Positions 13,374-26,302 of a stretch of DNA of 64,000 bases are shown in pieces (within the stretch, counting starts at the first letter, position 1; the number at the start of each line of letters is the position of its first letter). The stretch comes from Calliopsis andreniformis (taxonomy: Eukaryota; Arthropoda; Insecta; Hymenoptera; Andrenidae), in assembly GCF_051401765.1 (NCBI RefSeq), contig NW_027480423.1, forward strand, positions 19,530,001 through 19,594,000. The letters are read 5' to 3'. The position numbers were made by a program, and so were the translations under genes. Below the pieces are notes generated by a model, which was given only the letters and a program-made list of their open reading frames with translations, ran no database searches and had not been told where the DNA came from.

Positions 13374-15532
13374 CATTTCTACGTTCCGGGCTACCTAGGC
13401 TTCACTCTAGGGCGTTGCTCCACTAGATCGAATAGCTAGGGCCTTAGAAGTCAACGCCAGAAGCATAAAATACAATATAAATACAACAGTTTTTCCATCG
13501 TATAAAACGAATAATTGCAACCAGTATGAAACTTATGGTCATTTCTACTTTCCGAGCAAGGTAGGCTTCACCCTAGGGCGTTGCTCCAACAGATTGAATA
13601 GTTAGGGCCTTAGAAGTCAACGCCCGAAGCATAAAATGCAATTAAAATACAACAGTGTTTCCATCATATAACAGGAATAATTGCAACCAGTTTGAAAGTG
13701 ATGGCCAATTCTACGTTCCGGGCAACCTAGGCTTCACTCTAGGGCGTTGCTCCACCAGATCGAATAGTTAGTGCCTTAGAAGTCAACGCCAGAAGCATAA
13801 AATACGATATGAATACAACAGCTTTTCCATCGTATAAAAGGATTAATTGCAACCAGTTTGAAAGTGATGGTCATTTCTCCTTTCCGGGCAACCTCGGCTT
13901 CACTCTAGGGCGTTGCTCCGCTAGATCGAACAGCTGGGGCCTTAGAAGTCAACGCCAGAAGCATAAAATACAATATAAATACAACAGTTTTTCCATCGTA
14001 TAAAACGAATAATTGCAACCAGTATGAAACTTATGGTCATTTCTACATTCCGAGCAACCTAGGCTTTCACCCTAGGGCGTCGCTCCAACAGATTGAATAG
14101 TTAGGGTCTTAGAAGTCAACGCCCGAACCATAAAATGCAAAAAAAATACAACAGTGCTTCCATCATATAACAGGAATAATTGCAACTAGCTTGATAGTGA
14201 TGGCCAATACTACGTTCCGGGCAGCCTAGGCTTCACTCTAGGGCGTTGCTCCACCAGATCGAATAGCTAGTGCCTTAGAAGTTAACGCCAGAAGCATAAA
14301 AAACACTATAAATGCAACAGCTTTTCCATCGTATAAAACGAATAATTGCAACCAGTATGAAACTTATGGTCATTTCTACTTTCCGAGCAACCTAGGCTTC
14401 ACCCTAGGGCGTTGCTCCAACGGATTGAATAGTTAGGGCCTTAGAAGTCAACGCCCGAACTATAAAATTCAAAAAAAATACAGCAGTGTTTCCATCATAT
14501 AACAGGTATAATTGCAGCCAGTTTGAAATTGATGGCCAATTCTACGTTCCGGCCAACCTAGGCATCACTCTCTTGCGTTGCTGCACCAGATCGAATAGTT
14601 AGTGCCTAAGAGGTCAACGCCAGAAGCATAAAATACGATATAAATACAACAGTTTTTCCATCGTATAAAACGAATAATTGCAACCAGTGTGAAATTTATG
14701 GTCATTTCTACATTCCGAGCAACCTAGGATTCACTCTAGGGCGTTGCTCCACCAGATCGAATAGTTAGGGCCTTAGAAGTCAACGCTAGAAGCATAAAAT
14801 ACAATATAAATACAACAGTTTTTCCATCGTATAAAACGAATAATTGCAACCAGTATGAAACTTATGGTCATTTCTACTTTCCGAGCAACCTAGGCTTCAC
14901 CCTAGGGCGTTGCTCCAGCAGATTGAATAGTTAGGGCCTTAGAAGTCAACGCCCGAACCATAAAAAGCAATAAAAATACAACAGTGTATCCATCATATAA
15001 CAGGAATAATTGCAACCAGTTTGAAAGTGATGGCCAATTCTACGTTCCGGGCAACCTAGGCTTCACTCTAGGGCGTTGCTCCACCAGATCGAATAGTTAC
15101 GGCCTAAGAAGTCAACGCCAGAAGCATAAAAAACGATATAAATACAACAGCGTTTCCATCGTATAAAACGAATAATTGCAACCAGTGTGAAATTTATGGT
15201 CATTTCTACATTCCGAGCAACCTAGGATTCACTCTAGGGCGTTGCTCCACCAGATCGAATAGTTAGGTCCTTAGAAGTAAACGCCAGAAGCATAAAATAC
15301 GATTTAATACAACAGCTTTTCCATCGTATAAAAGGATTAATTGCAACCAGTTTGAAAGTGATGGTCATTTCTCCTTTCCGGGCAACCTCGGCTTCACTCT
15401 AGGGCGTTGCTCCACTAGATCGAACTGTTAGGGCCTTAGAAGTCAACGCTAGAAGCATAAAATACAATATAAATACAACAGCTTTTTCCATCGTATAAAA
15501 CGAATAATTGCAACCAGTATGAAACTTATGGT
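13374..15532 (+). repeat. A/B dimer block, copied 16-17 monomers downstream
   Basis: The stretch 13,858-15,532 matches 16,681-18,189. The offset is 2,823 bp (17 x 166 + 1) at the left and 2,657 bp (16 x 166 + 1) at the right, because one C-like monomer near 14,680-14,840 is absent from the downstream copy. The block carries the GGCTTTCACC one-base insertion near 14,063, followed by the TACAGCAGTG and CATCACTCTCTTGCG variants also found near 7.5 and 9.6 kb. It is therefore a further descendant of the 12-monomer unit. Confidence 0.8.
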
Positions 15533-16680
15533 CATTTCTACGTTCCGAGCAACCTAGGCTTCGCCCTAGGGCGTTGCTCCAACGGATTGAATAGTTAGGG
15601 CCTTAGAAGTCAACGCCCGAACTATAAAATTCAAAAAAAATACAGCAGTGTTTCCATCATATAACAGGTATAATTGCAGCCAGTTTGAAATTGATGGCCA
15701 ATTCTACGTTCCGGGCAACCTAGGCATCACTGTCTTGCGTTGCTGCACCAGATCGAATAGTTAGTGCCTAAGAGGTCAACGCCAGAAGCATAAAATACGA
15801 TATAAATACAACAGTTTTTCCATCGTATAAAACGAATAATTGCAACCAGTATGAAACTTATGGTCATTTCTACTTTCCGAGCAACCTAGGCTTCACCCTA
15901 GGGCGTTGCTCCAGCAGATTGAATAGTTAGGGCCTTAGAAGTCAACGCCCGAACCATAAAAAGCAATAAAAATACAACAGTGTATCCATCATATATCAGG
16001 ATTAATTGCAACCAGTTTGAAAGTGATGGTCATTTCTCCTTTCCGGGCAACCTCGGCTTCACTCTAGGGCGTTGCTCCACCAGATCGAATAGTTAGTGCC
16101 TTAGAAGTCAACGCCAGATGTATAAAATACAATATAAGTACAACAGTTTTTCCATCGTATAAAACGAATAATTGTAACCAGTTTGAAGGTGATGGCCAAT
16201 TCTACCTTCCGGGCAACCTAGGCTTCACTCTAGGGCGTTGCTCCACCAGATCGAATAGATAGTGCCTTAGAAGTCAACGCCAGAAGCATAAAATACAATA
16301 TAAATACAACAGTTTTTCCATCGTATAAAACGAATAATTGCAACCAGTATGAAACTTATGGTCATTTCTACTTTCGGAGCAACCTAGGCTTCACCCTAGG
16401 GCGTTGCTCCAACAGATTGGATAGTTAGGGCCTTAGAAGTCAACGCCCGAAGCATAAAATGCAATTAAAATACAACAGTGTTTCCATCATATAACAGGAA
16501 TAATTGCAACCAGTTTGAAAGTGATGGCCAATTCTACGTTCCGGGCAACCTAGGCTTCACTCTAGGGCGTTGCTCCACCAGATCGAATAGTTAGTGCCTT
16601 AGAAGTCAACGCCAGAAGCATAAAATACGATATGAATACAACAGCTTTTCCATCGTATAAAAGGATTAATTGCAACCAGT
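15533..16680 (+). repeat. Seven-monomer block matching 9,888-11,035
   Basis: The match is at an offset of 5,645 bp (34 x 166 + 1). Shared markers are CTTCGCCCTAGGGCG, TACAGCAGTG, CATCACTGTCTTGCG, TGTATCCATCATATATCAGG, AGATGTATAAAATAC and TTTCGGAGCAACC. Both copies end at GGATTAATTGCAACCAGT, after which one continues with a B right half and the other with TTTGAAAGTGATGG. Confidence 0.85.
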
Positions 16681-18189
16681 TTGAAAGTGATGGTCATTTC
16701 TCCTTTCCGGGCAACCTCGGCTTCACTCTAGGGCGTTGCTCCGCTAGATCGAACAGCTAGGGCCTTAGAAGTCAACGCCAGAAGCATAAAATACAATATA
16801 AATACAACAGTTTTTCCATCGTATAAAACGAATAATTGCAACCAGTATGAAACTTATGGTCATTTCTACATTCCGAGCAACCTAGGCTTTCACCCTAGGG
16901 CGTTGCTCCAACAGATTGAATAGTTAGGGTCTTAGAAGTCAACGCCCGAACCATAAAATGCAAAAAAAATACAACAGTGCTTCCATCATATAACAGGAAT
17001 AATTGCAACTAGTTTGAAAGTGATGGCCAATACTACGTTCCGGGCAACCTAGGCTTCACTCTAGGGCGTTGCTCCACCAGATCAAATAGCTAGTGCCTTA
17101 GAAGTTAACGCCAGAAGCATAAAAAACACTATAAATGCAACAGCTTTTCCATCGTATAAAACGAATAATTGCAACCAGTATGAAACTTATGGTCATTTCT
17201 ACTTTCCGAGCAACCTAGGCTTCACCCTAGGGCGTTGCTCCAACGGATTGAATAGTTAGGGCCTTAGAAGTCAACGCCCGAACTATAAAATTCAAAAAAT
17301 ATACAGCAGTGTTTCCATCATATAACAGGTATAATTGCAGCCAGTTTGAAATTGATGGCCAATTCTACGTTCCGGGCAACCTAGGCATCACTGTCTTGCG
17401 TTGCTGCACCAGATCGAATAGTTAGTGCCTAAGAGGTCAACGCCAGAAGCATAAAATACGATATAAATACAACAGTTTTTCCATCGTATAAAACGAATAA
17501 TTGCAACCAGTATGAAACTTATGGTCATTTCTACATTCCGAGCAACCTAGGATTCACCCTAGGGCGTTGCTCCAGCAGATTGAATAGTTAGGGCCTTAGA
17601 AGTCAACGCCCGAACCATAAAAAGCAATAAAAATACAACAGTGTATCCATCATATAACAGGAATAATTGCAACCAGTTTGAAAGTGATGGCCAATTCTAC
17701 GTTCCGGGCAACCTAGGCTTCACTCTAGGGCGTTGCTCCACCAGATCGAATAGTTACGGCCTAAGAAGTCAACGCCAGAAGCATAAAAAACGATATAAAT
17801 ACAACAGCGTTTCCATCGTATAAAACGAATAATTGCAACCAGTGTGAAATTTATGGTCATTTCTACATTCCGAGCAACCTAGGATTCACTCTAGGGCGTT
17901 GCTCCACCAGATCGAATAGTTAGGTCCTTAGAAGTAAACGCCAGAAGCATAAAATACGATTTAATACAACAGCTTTTCCATCGTATAAAAGGATTAATTG
18001 CAACCAGTTTGAAAGTGATGGTCATTTCTCCTTTCCGGGCAACCTCGGCTTCACTCTAGGGCGTTGCTCCACTAGATCGAACTGTTAGGGCCTTAGAAGT
18101 CAACGCTAGAAGCATAAAATACAATATAAATACAACAGCTTTTTCCATCGTATAAAACGAGTAATTGCAACCAGTATGAAACTTATGGT
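16681..18189 (+). repeat. 16-17-monomer downstream copy of 13,858-15,532
   Basis: Compared with its partner it lacks one monomer and has a few substitutions (for example GCGTTGCTCC against GCGTCGCTCC near 16,901). It shares the 1-bp deletion ATACGATTTAATACAAC near 17,956, which matches 15,299 and is a strong marker of common descent. Confidence 0.8.
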
Positions 18190-18963
18190 CATTTCTACTT
18201 TCCGAGCAACCTAGGCTTCACCCTAGGACGTTGCTCCAACAGATTGAATAGTCAGGGCCTTAGAAGTCAACGCCCGAAGCATAAAATGCAATAAAAATAC
18301 ATCAGTGTTTCCATCATATAACAGGAATAATTGCAACCAGTTTGAAAGTGATGGCCAATTCTACGTTCCGGGCAACCTAGGCTTCACTCTAGGGCGTTGC
18401 TCCACCAGATCGAATAGTTAGTGCCTTAGAAGTCAACGCCAGACGCATAAAATACAATATAAATACAACAGCATTTTCCATCGTATGAAACGAGTAATTG
18501 CAACCAGTATGAAACTTATGGTCATTTCTACTTTCCGAGCAACCTAGGCTTCGCCCTAGGGCGTTGCTCCAACAGATTGAATAGTCAGGGCCTTAGAAGT
18601 CAACGCCAGAAGCATAAAATACGATATAAATACAACAGCTTTTCCATCGTATAAAACGAATAATTGCAACCAGTATGAAACTTATGGTCATTTCTACTTT
18701 CCGAGCAAGCTAGGCTTCACCCTAGAGCGTTGGTCCAACAGATTGAATAGTTAGGGCCTTAGAAGTCAACGCCCGAGGCATAAAATGCAATAAAAATACA
18801 ACAGTGTATCCATCATATAACAGGAATAATTGCAACCAGTTTGAAAGTGATGGCCAATTCTACGTTCCGGGCAACCTAGGCTTCACTCTAGGGCGTTGCT
18901 CCACCAGATCGAATAGTTAGTGCCTTAGAAGTCAACGCCAGAAGCATAAAAAGCAATAAAAAT
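18190..18963 (+). repeat. A/B monomers leading into a four-monomer unit
   Basis: About five monomers with normal A/B alternation. Local markers are CATTTTCCATCGTATGAAACG near 18,472, GAGCGTTGGTCCAACAG near 18,725 and GCCCGAGGCATAAAATGC near 18,772. Several of these variants recur inside the 15-monomer unit that follows. Confidence 0.75.
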
Positions 18964-20291
18964 ACAACAGTGTATCCATCATATAACAGGAATAATTGCA
19001 ACCAGTTTGAAAGTGATGGCCAATTCTACGTTCCGGGCAACCTAGGCTTCACTCTAGGGCGTTGCTCCACCAGATCGAATAGTTACGGCCTAAGAAGTCA
19101 ACGCCAGAAGCATAAAAAACGATATAAATACAACAGCTTTTCCATCGTATAAAACGGATAATTGCAACCAGTGTGAAAGTAATGGTTCTTTCTACGTTCC
19201 GAGCACCATAGGCATCACTCTAGGGCGTTGCTCCACCACATCTAATAGCTACGGCCTTAGAAGTCAACGCCAGAGGCATAAAATACAATATAAATACAAC
19301 AGCGTTTCCATCGTATAAAACGAATAATTGCAAGCAGTGTGATAGTTATGGTCATTTCTACATTCCGAGCAACCTAGGCTTCACTCTAGGGCGTTGCTCC
19401 ACCAGATCGAATAGTTAGGTCCTTAGAAGTAAACGCCAGAAGCATAAAATACGATATAAATACAACAGCTTTTCCATCGTATAAAAGGATTAATTGCAAC
19501 CAGTTTGAAAGTGAAGGTCATTTCTCCTTTCTGGGCAACCTCGGCTTCACACTAGGGCGTTGCTCCAACAGATTGAATAGTTAGGGTCTTAGAAGTCAAC
19601 GCCCGCACCATAAAATGCAAAAAAAATACAACAGTGTTTCCATCATATAACAGGAATAATTGCAACCAGTTTGAAGGTGATGGCCAATTCTACGTTCCGG
19701 GCAACCTAGGCTTCACTCTAGGGCGTTGCTCCACCAGATCGCATAGTTACGGCCTAAGAAGTCAACGCCAGAAGCATAAAAAACGATATAAATACAACAG
19801 CTTTTCCATCGTATAAAACGGATAATTGCAACCAGTGTGGAAGTAATGGTTATTTCTACGTTCCGAGCACCATAGGCATCACTCTAAGGCGTTGCTCCAC
19901 CACATCTAATAGCTACGGCCTTAGAAGTCAACGCCAGAGGCATAAAATACAATATAAATACAACAGCGTTTCCATCGTATAAAACGAATAATTGCAAGCA
20001 GTGTGATAGTTATGGTCATTTCTACATTCCGAGCAACCTAGGCTTCACTCTAGGGCGTTGCTCCACCAGATCGAATAGTTAGGTCCTTAGAAGTAAACGC
20101 CAGAAGCATAAAATACGATATAAATACAACAGCTTTTCCATCGTATAAAAGGATTAATTGCAACCAGTTTGAAAGTGATGTTCATCTCTCCTTTCTGGGC
20201 AACCTCGGCTTCACACTAGGGCGTTGCTCCAACAGATTGAATAGTTAGGGTCTTAGAAGTCAACGCCCGCACCATAAAATGCAAAAAAAAT
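18964..20291 (+). repeat. Four-monomer (664 bp) unit in tandem, two copies
   Basis: The boundary is near 19,627 and the offset is exactly 664 bp (4 x 166). Both copies carry, in order, an A monomer, a D-class monomer with the unusual GAGCACCATAGGCATCAC, a C-class monomer with CAAGCAGTGTGATAGTTATGG-like sequence, and an E-class monomer with TTTCTGGGCAACCTCGGC. Copy 2 differs by GTGTGGAAGTAATGG and ACTCTAAGGCG near 19,836 and 19,881. The same four monomers return at about 22.1-22.8 kb and 25.8-26.4 kb. Confidence 0.85.
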
Positions 20292-21800
20292 ACATCAGTG
20301 TTTCCATCATATAACAGGAATAATTGCAACCAGTTTGAAAGTGATGGCCAATTCTACGTTCCGGGCAACCTAGGCTTCACTCTAGGGCGTTGCTCCACCA
20401 GATCGAATAGTTAGTGCCTTAGAAGTCAACGCCAGAAGCATAAAATACAATACATATACAACAGCTATTTCCATCGTATGAAACGAGTAATTGCAACCAG
20501 TATGAAACTTATGGTCATTTCTACTTTCCGAGCAACCTAGGCTTCGCCCTAGGGCGTTGCTCCAACAGATTGTATAGTCAGGGCCTTAGAAGTCAACGCC
20601 AGAAGCATAAAATACGACATAAATACAACAGCTTTTCCATCGTATAAAACGAATAATTGCAACCAGTATGAAACTTATGGTCATTTCTACTTTCCGAGCA
20701 AGCTAGGCTTCACCCTAGGGCGTTGGTCCAACAGATTGAATAGTTAGGGCCTTAGAAGTCAACGCCCGAATCATAAAATGCAATAAAAATACAACAGTGT
20801 ATCCATCATATAACAGGAATAATTGCAACCAGTTTGAAAGTGATGGCCAATTCTACGTTCCGGGCAACCTAGGCTTCACTCTAGGGCGTTGCTCCACCAG
20901 ATCGAATAGTTAGTGCCTTAGAAGTCAACGCCAGAAGCATAAAATACAATATAAATACAACAGTTTTTCCATCGTATAAAACGAATAATTGCAACCAGTA
21001 TGAAACTTATGGTCATTTCTATATTCAGAGCAACCTAGGCTTCACCCTAGGGCGTTGCTCCAACAGATTGAATAGTTAGGACCTTAGAAGTCAACGCCCG
21101 AACCGTAAAATGCAAAAAAAATACAACAGTGTTTCCATCATATAACAGGAATAATTGCAAACAGTTTGAAAGTGATGGCCAATTCTACCTTCCGGGCAAC
21201 CTAGGCTTCACTCTAGGGCGTTTCTCCACCAGATCGAATAGTGACGGCCTAAGCAGTCAACGCCAGAAGCATAAAATACAATATGAATACAACAGTTTTT
21301 CCATCGTATAAAACGAATAATTGCAACCAGTATGAAACTTATGGTCATTTCTACTTTCCGAGCAACCTAGGCTTCACCCTAGGGCGTTGCTCCAACAGAT
21401 TGAATAGTTAGGGCCTTAGAAGTCAACGCCCGGACCCTAAAATATAAAAAAAATACAACAGTGTTTCCATCATATAACAGGAATAATTGTAACCAGTTTG
21501 AAAGTGATGGCCAATTCTACGTTCCGGGCAACCTAGGTTTCACTCCAGGGCGTTCCTCCACGAGACCGAATAGTGACGGCCTAAGCAGTCAACGCCAGAA
21601 GCATAAAAAACGATATAAATACAACAGCTTTTCCATCGTATAAAACGAATAATTGCAACCTGTGTGAAGGTAATGGTCATTTCTACGTTCCGAGCACCCT
21701 AGGCGTCACCTTAGGGCGTTGCTCCACCACATCTAATAGCTACCGCCTTAGAAGTCAACGCCAGAGGCATAAAATACAATATAAATACAACTGCGTTTCC
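19310..21800 (+). repeat. 15-monomer (2,491 bp) higher-order unit, copy 1
   Basis: The offset to the next copy is 2,491 bp (15 x 166 + 1), confirmed at CAAGCAGTGTGATAG (19,331 and 21,822), at the A monomers near 19,634 and 22,125, and at those near 21,129 and 23,620. The left boundary is gradual, because the upstream D monomers still resemble each other. The right boundary of close similarity is at about 21,660, where this copy reads AACCTGTGTGAAGG. Confidence 0.85.
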
Positions 21801-24150
21801 ATCGTATAAAACGAATAATTGCAAGCAGTGTGATAGTTATGGTCATTTCTACATTCCGAGCAACCTAGGCTTCACTCTAGGGCGTTGCTCCACCAGATCG
21901 AATAGTTAGGTCCTTAGAAGTAAACGCCAGAAGCATAAAATACGATATAAATACAACAGCTTTTCCATCGTATAAAAGGATTAATTGCAACCAGTTTGAA
22001 AGTGAAGGTCATTTCTCCTTTCTGGGCAACCTCGGCTTCACACTAGGGCGTTGCTCCAACAGATTGAATAGTTAGGGTCTTAGAAGTCAACGCCCGCACC
22101 ATAAAATGCAAAAAAAATACAACAGTGTTTCCATCATATAACAGGAATAATTGCAACCAGTTTGAAGGTGATGGCCAATTCTACGTTCCGGGCAACCTAG
22201 GCTTCACTCTAGGGCGTTGCTCCACCAGATCGCATAGTTACGGCCTAAGAAGTCAACGCCAGAAGCATAAAAAACGATATAAATACAACAGCTTTTCCAT
22301 CGTATAAAACGGATAATTGCAACCAGTGTGGAAGTAATGGTTATTTCTACGTTCCGAGCACCATAGGCATCACTCTAAGGCGTTGCTCCACCACATCTAA
22401 TAGCTACGGCCTTAGAAGTCAACGCCAGAGGCATAAAATACAATATAAATACAACAGCGTTTCCATCGTATAAAACGAATAATTGCAAGCAGTGTGATAG
22501 TTATGGTCATTCCTACATTCCGAGCAACCTAGGCTTCACTCTAGGGCGTTGCTCCACCAGATCGAATAGTTAGGTCCTTAGAAGTAAACGCCAGAAGCAT
22601 AAAATACGATATAAATACAACAGCTTTTCCATCGTATAAAAGGATTAATTGCAACCAGTTTGAAAGTGATGTTCATTTCTCCTTTCTGGGCAACCTCGGC
22701 TTCACACTAGGGCGTTGCTCCAACAGATTGAATAGTTAGGGTCTTAGAAGTCAACGCCCGCACCATAAAATGCAAAAAAAATACATCAGTGTTTCCATCA
22801 TATAACAGGAATAATTGCAACCAGTTTGAAAGTGATGGCCAATTCTACGTTCCGGGCAACCTAGGCTTCACTCTAGGGCGTTGCTCCACCAGATCGAATA
22901 GTTAGTGCCTTAGAAGTCAACGCCAGAAGCATAAAATACAATACAAATACAACAGCTATTTCCATCGTATGAAACGAGTAATTGCAACCAGTATGAAACT
23001 TATGGTCATTTCTACTTTCCGAGCAACCTAGGCTTCGCCCTAGGGCGTTGCTCCAACAGATTGAATAGTCAGGGCCTTAGAAGTCAACGCCAGAAGCATA
23101 AAATACGACATAAATACAACAGCTTTTCCATCGTATAAAACGAATAATTGCAACCAGTATGAAACTTATGGTCATTTCTACTTTCCGAGCAAGCTAGGCT
23201 TCACCCTAGGGCGTTGGTCCAACAGATTGAATAGTTAGGGCCTTAGAAGTCAACGCCCGAATCATAAAATGCAATAAAAATACAACAGTGTATCCATCAT
23301 ATAACAGGAATAATTGCAACCAGTTTGAAAGTGATGGCCAATTCTACGTTCCGGGCAACCTAGGCTTCACTCTAGGGCGTTGCTCCACCAGATCGAATAG
23401 TTAGTGCCTTAGAAGTCAACGCCAGAAGCATAAAATACAATATAAATACAACAGTTTTTCCATCGTATAAAACGAATAATTGCAACCAGTATGAAACTTA
23501 TGGTCATTTCTACATTCAGAGCAACCTAGGCTTCACCCTAGGGCGTTGCTCCAACAGATTGAATAGTTAGGACCTTAGAAGTCAACGCCCGAACCGTAAA
23601 ATGCAAAAAAAATACAACAGTGTTTCCATCATATAACAGGAATAATTGCAACCAGTTTGAAAGTGATGGCCAATTCTACCTTCCGGGCAACCTAGGCTTC
23701 ACTCTAGGGCGTTTCTCCACCAGATCGAATAGTTACTGCCTTAGAAGTCAACGCCGGAAGCATAAAATACAATATCAATACAACAGTTTTTCCATCGTAT
23801 AAAACGAATAATTGCAACCAGTATGAAACTTATGGTCATTTCTACTTTCCGAGCAACCTAGGCTTCACCCTAGGGCGTTGCTCCAACAGATTGAATAGTT
23901 AGGGCCTTAGAAGTCAACGCCCGAACCCTAAAATATAAAAAAAATACAACAGTGTTTCCATCATATAACAGGAATAATTGTAACCAGTTTGAAAGTGATG
24001 GCCAATTCTACGTTCCGGGCAACCTAGGTTTCACTCCAGGGCGTTCCTCCACCAGACCGAATAGTGACGGCCTAAGCAGTCAACGCCAGAAGCATAAAAA
24101 ACGATATAAATACAACAGCTTTTCCATCGTATAAAACGAATAATTGCAAC
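21801..24150 (+). repeat. 15-monomer higher-order unit, copy 2
   Basis: This copy repeats its left neighbour with few substitutions, for example CATTCCTACATTCC near 22,509 against CATTTCTACATTCC. Toward its end the last dimer has been duplicated again, giving the pair at 23,811-24,474. Most of the interval from about 22,200 to 23,180 also reappears at about 25,860-26,830 at an offset of 3,654 bp (22 x 166 + 2). Confidence 0.85.
23235..23566 (+). repeat. Reference A/B dimer
   Basis: This shows the two most frequent classes side by side. A (23,235-23,400) has CGCCCGAA, ATAACAGGAATAATTGC, TTTGAAAGTGATGGCC, ACGTTCCGGGC, CTTCACTCTAGGG and CCACCAGATCG. B (23,401-23,566) has CGCCAGAAGC, ATACAATATAAATAC, TATAAAACGAATAATTGC, TATGAAACTTATGG, CTTCACCCTAGGG and CCAACAGATTG. 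Each is exactly 166 bp. Many A monomers elsewhere replace GCAATAAAAATAC by an A7-A9 run. Confidence 0.9.
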
Positions 24151-24474
24151 CAGTATGAAACTTATGGTCATTTCTACTTTCCGAGCAACCTAGTACTCAC
24201 CCTAGGGCGTTGCTCCAACAGATTGAATAGTTAGGGCCTTAGAAGTCAACGCCCGAACCCTAAAATATAAAAAAAATACAACAGTGTTTCCATCATATAA
24301 CAGGAATAATTGTAACCAGTTTGAAAGTGATGGCCAATTCTACGTTCCGGGCAACCTAGGTTTCACTCCAGGGCGTTCCTCCACCAGACCGAATAGTGAC
24401 GGCCTAAGCAGTCAACGCCAGAAGCATAAAAAACGATATAAATACAACAGCTTTTCCATCGTATAAAACGAATA
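23811..24474 (+). repeat. Tandem duplication of a single A/B dimer (2 x 332 bp)
   Basis: Copies 23,811-24,142 and 24,143-24,474 are an exact 332 bp apart and both start at ATTGCAACCAGTATG. They differ mainly at 24,193, where the second reads CTAGTACTCACC in place of CTAGGCTTCACC. The unusual CCCTAAAATATAAAAAAAAT and GACGGCCTAAGCAGTC variants are shared. This is the cleanest dimer duplication in the window and marks the dimer as an exchange unit. Confidence 0.9.
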
Positions 24475-26302
24475 ATTGCAACCAGTGTGAAGGTAATGGT
24501 CATTTCTACGTTCCGAGCACCCTAGGCGTCACCTTAGGGCGTTGCTCCACCACATCTAATAGCTACGGCCTTAGAAGTCAACGCCAGAGGCATAAAATAC
24601 AATATAAATACAACTGCGTTTCCATCGTATAAAACGAATAATTGCAACCAGTGTGAAAGTTATGGTCATTTCTACATTCCGAGCAACCTAGGCTTCACTC
24701 TAGGGCGATGCTCCACCAGATCGAATTGTTAGGTCCTTAGAAGTAAACGCCAGAAGCATAAAATACGATATGAATACAACAGCTTTTCCATCGTATAAAA
24801 GGATTAATTGCAACCAGTTTGAAAGTGATGGTCATTTCTCCTTTCCGGGCAACCTCGGCTTCACTCTAGGGCGTTGCTCCACCAGATCGAATAGTTAGTG
24901 CCTTAGAAGTCAACGCCAGATGTATAAAATACAATATAAGTACAACAGTTTTTCCATCGTATAAAACGAATAATTGCAACCAGTTTGAAGGTGATGGCCA
25001 ATTCTACCTTCCGGGCAACCTAGGCTTTCACCCTAGGGCGTTGCTCCAACAGATTGAATAGTTAGGGTCTTAGAAGTCAACGCCCGAACCATAAAATGCA
25101 AAAAAAATACAACAGTGCTTCCATCATATAACAGGAATAATTGCAACTAGTTTGAAAGTGATGGCCAATACTACGTTCCGGGCAACCTAGGCTTCACTCT
25201 AGGGCGTTGCTCCACCAGATCGAATAGCTAGTGCCTTAGAAGTTAACTCCAGAAGCATAAAAAACACTATAAATGCAACAGCTTTTCCATCGAATAAAAC
25301 GAATAATTGCAACCAGTATGAAACTTATGGTCATTTCTACTTTCCGAGCAACCTAGGCTTCACCCTAGGGCGTTGCTCCAGCGGATTGAATAGTTAGGGC
25401 CTTAGAAGTCAACGCCCGAACTATAAAATACAAAAAAAATACAGCAGTGTTTCCATCATATAACAGGTATAATTGCAGCCAGTTTCAAATTGATGGCCAA
25501 TTCTACGTTCCGGGCAACCTAGGCATCACTCTCTTGCGTTGCTGCACCAGATCGAATAGTTAGTGCCTAAGAAGTCAACGCCAGAAGCATAAAATACGAT
25601 ATAAATACAACAGTTTTTCCATCGTATAAAACGAATAATTGCAACCAGTATGAAACTTATGGTCATTTCTACTTTCCGAGCAACCTAGGCTTCACCCTAG
25701 GGCGTTGCTCCAGCAGATTGAATAGTTAGGGCCTTAGAAGTCAACGCCCGAACCATAAAAAGCAATAAAAATACAACAGTGTATCCATCATATAACAGGA
25801 ATAATTGCAACCAGTTTGAAAGTGATGGCCAATTCTACGTTCCGGGCAACCTAGGCTTCACTCTAGGGCGTTGCTCCACCAGATCGCATAGTTACGGCCT
25901 AAGAAGTCAACGCCAGAAGCATAAAAAACGATATAAATACAACAGCTTTTCCATCGTATAAAACGGATAATTGCAACCAGTGTGGAAGCAATGGTTATTT
26001 CTACGTTCCGAGCACCATAGGCATCACTCTAAGGCGTTGCTCCACCACATCTAATAGCTACGGCCTTAGAAGTCAACGCCAGAGGCATAAAATACAATAT
26101 AAATACAACAGCGTTTCCATCGTATAAAACGAATAATTGCAAGCAGTGTGATAGTTATGGTCATTTCTCCATTCCGAGCAACCTAGGCTTCACTCTAGGG
26201 CGTTGCTCCACCAGATCGAATAGTTAGGTCCTTAGAAGTAAACGCCAGAAGCATAAAATACGATATAAATACAACAGCTTTTCCATCGTATAAAAGGATT
26301 AA
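24475..26302 (+). repeat. Mosaic of earlier units before the 57-monomer block
   Basis: About eleven monomers combine pieces known from elsewhere. D and C monomers lie at 24,480-24,730 and an E monomer at 24,729-24,894. The GGCTTTCACC insertion appears near 25,024 as in the 12-monomer unit. The CATCACTCTCTTGCG monomer lies near 25,523. The four-monomer D/C/E series begins near 25,860. The right end is the left boundary of the 9,468-bp duplication. Confidence 0.8.
24729..24894 (+). repeat. Reference E-class monomer
   Basis: It is exactly 166 bp. It has AAAAGGATTAATTGC, TTTGAAAGTGATGGTC, TTTCTCCTTTCCGGGC and usually AACCTCGGCTTC, which breaks the CCTAGG palindrome. A subtype at 19-26 kb has TTTCTGGGCAACCTCGG with CACACTAGGG. 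Confidence 0.8.

Noticed and set aside
23235..23566. CENP-B box-like sequence around TTCTACGTTCCGGGC or, on the other strand, ATTCGATCTGGTGGAG
   Set aside because: Compared with the known consensus (TTCG, A and CGGG at fixed spacing), the first lacks the correct spacing by one base and the second matches only about six of the nine core bases. No monomer I examined gives a full match.
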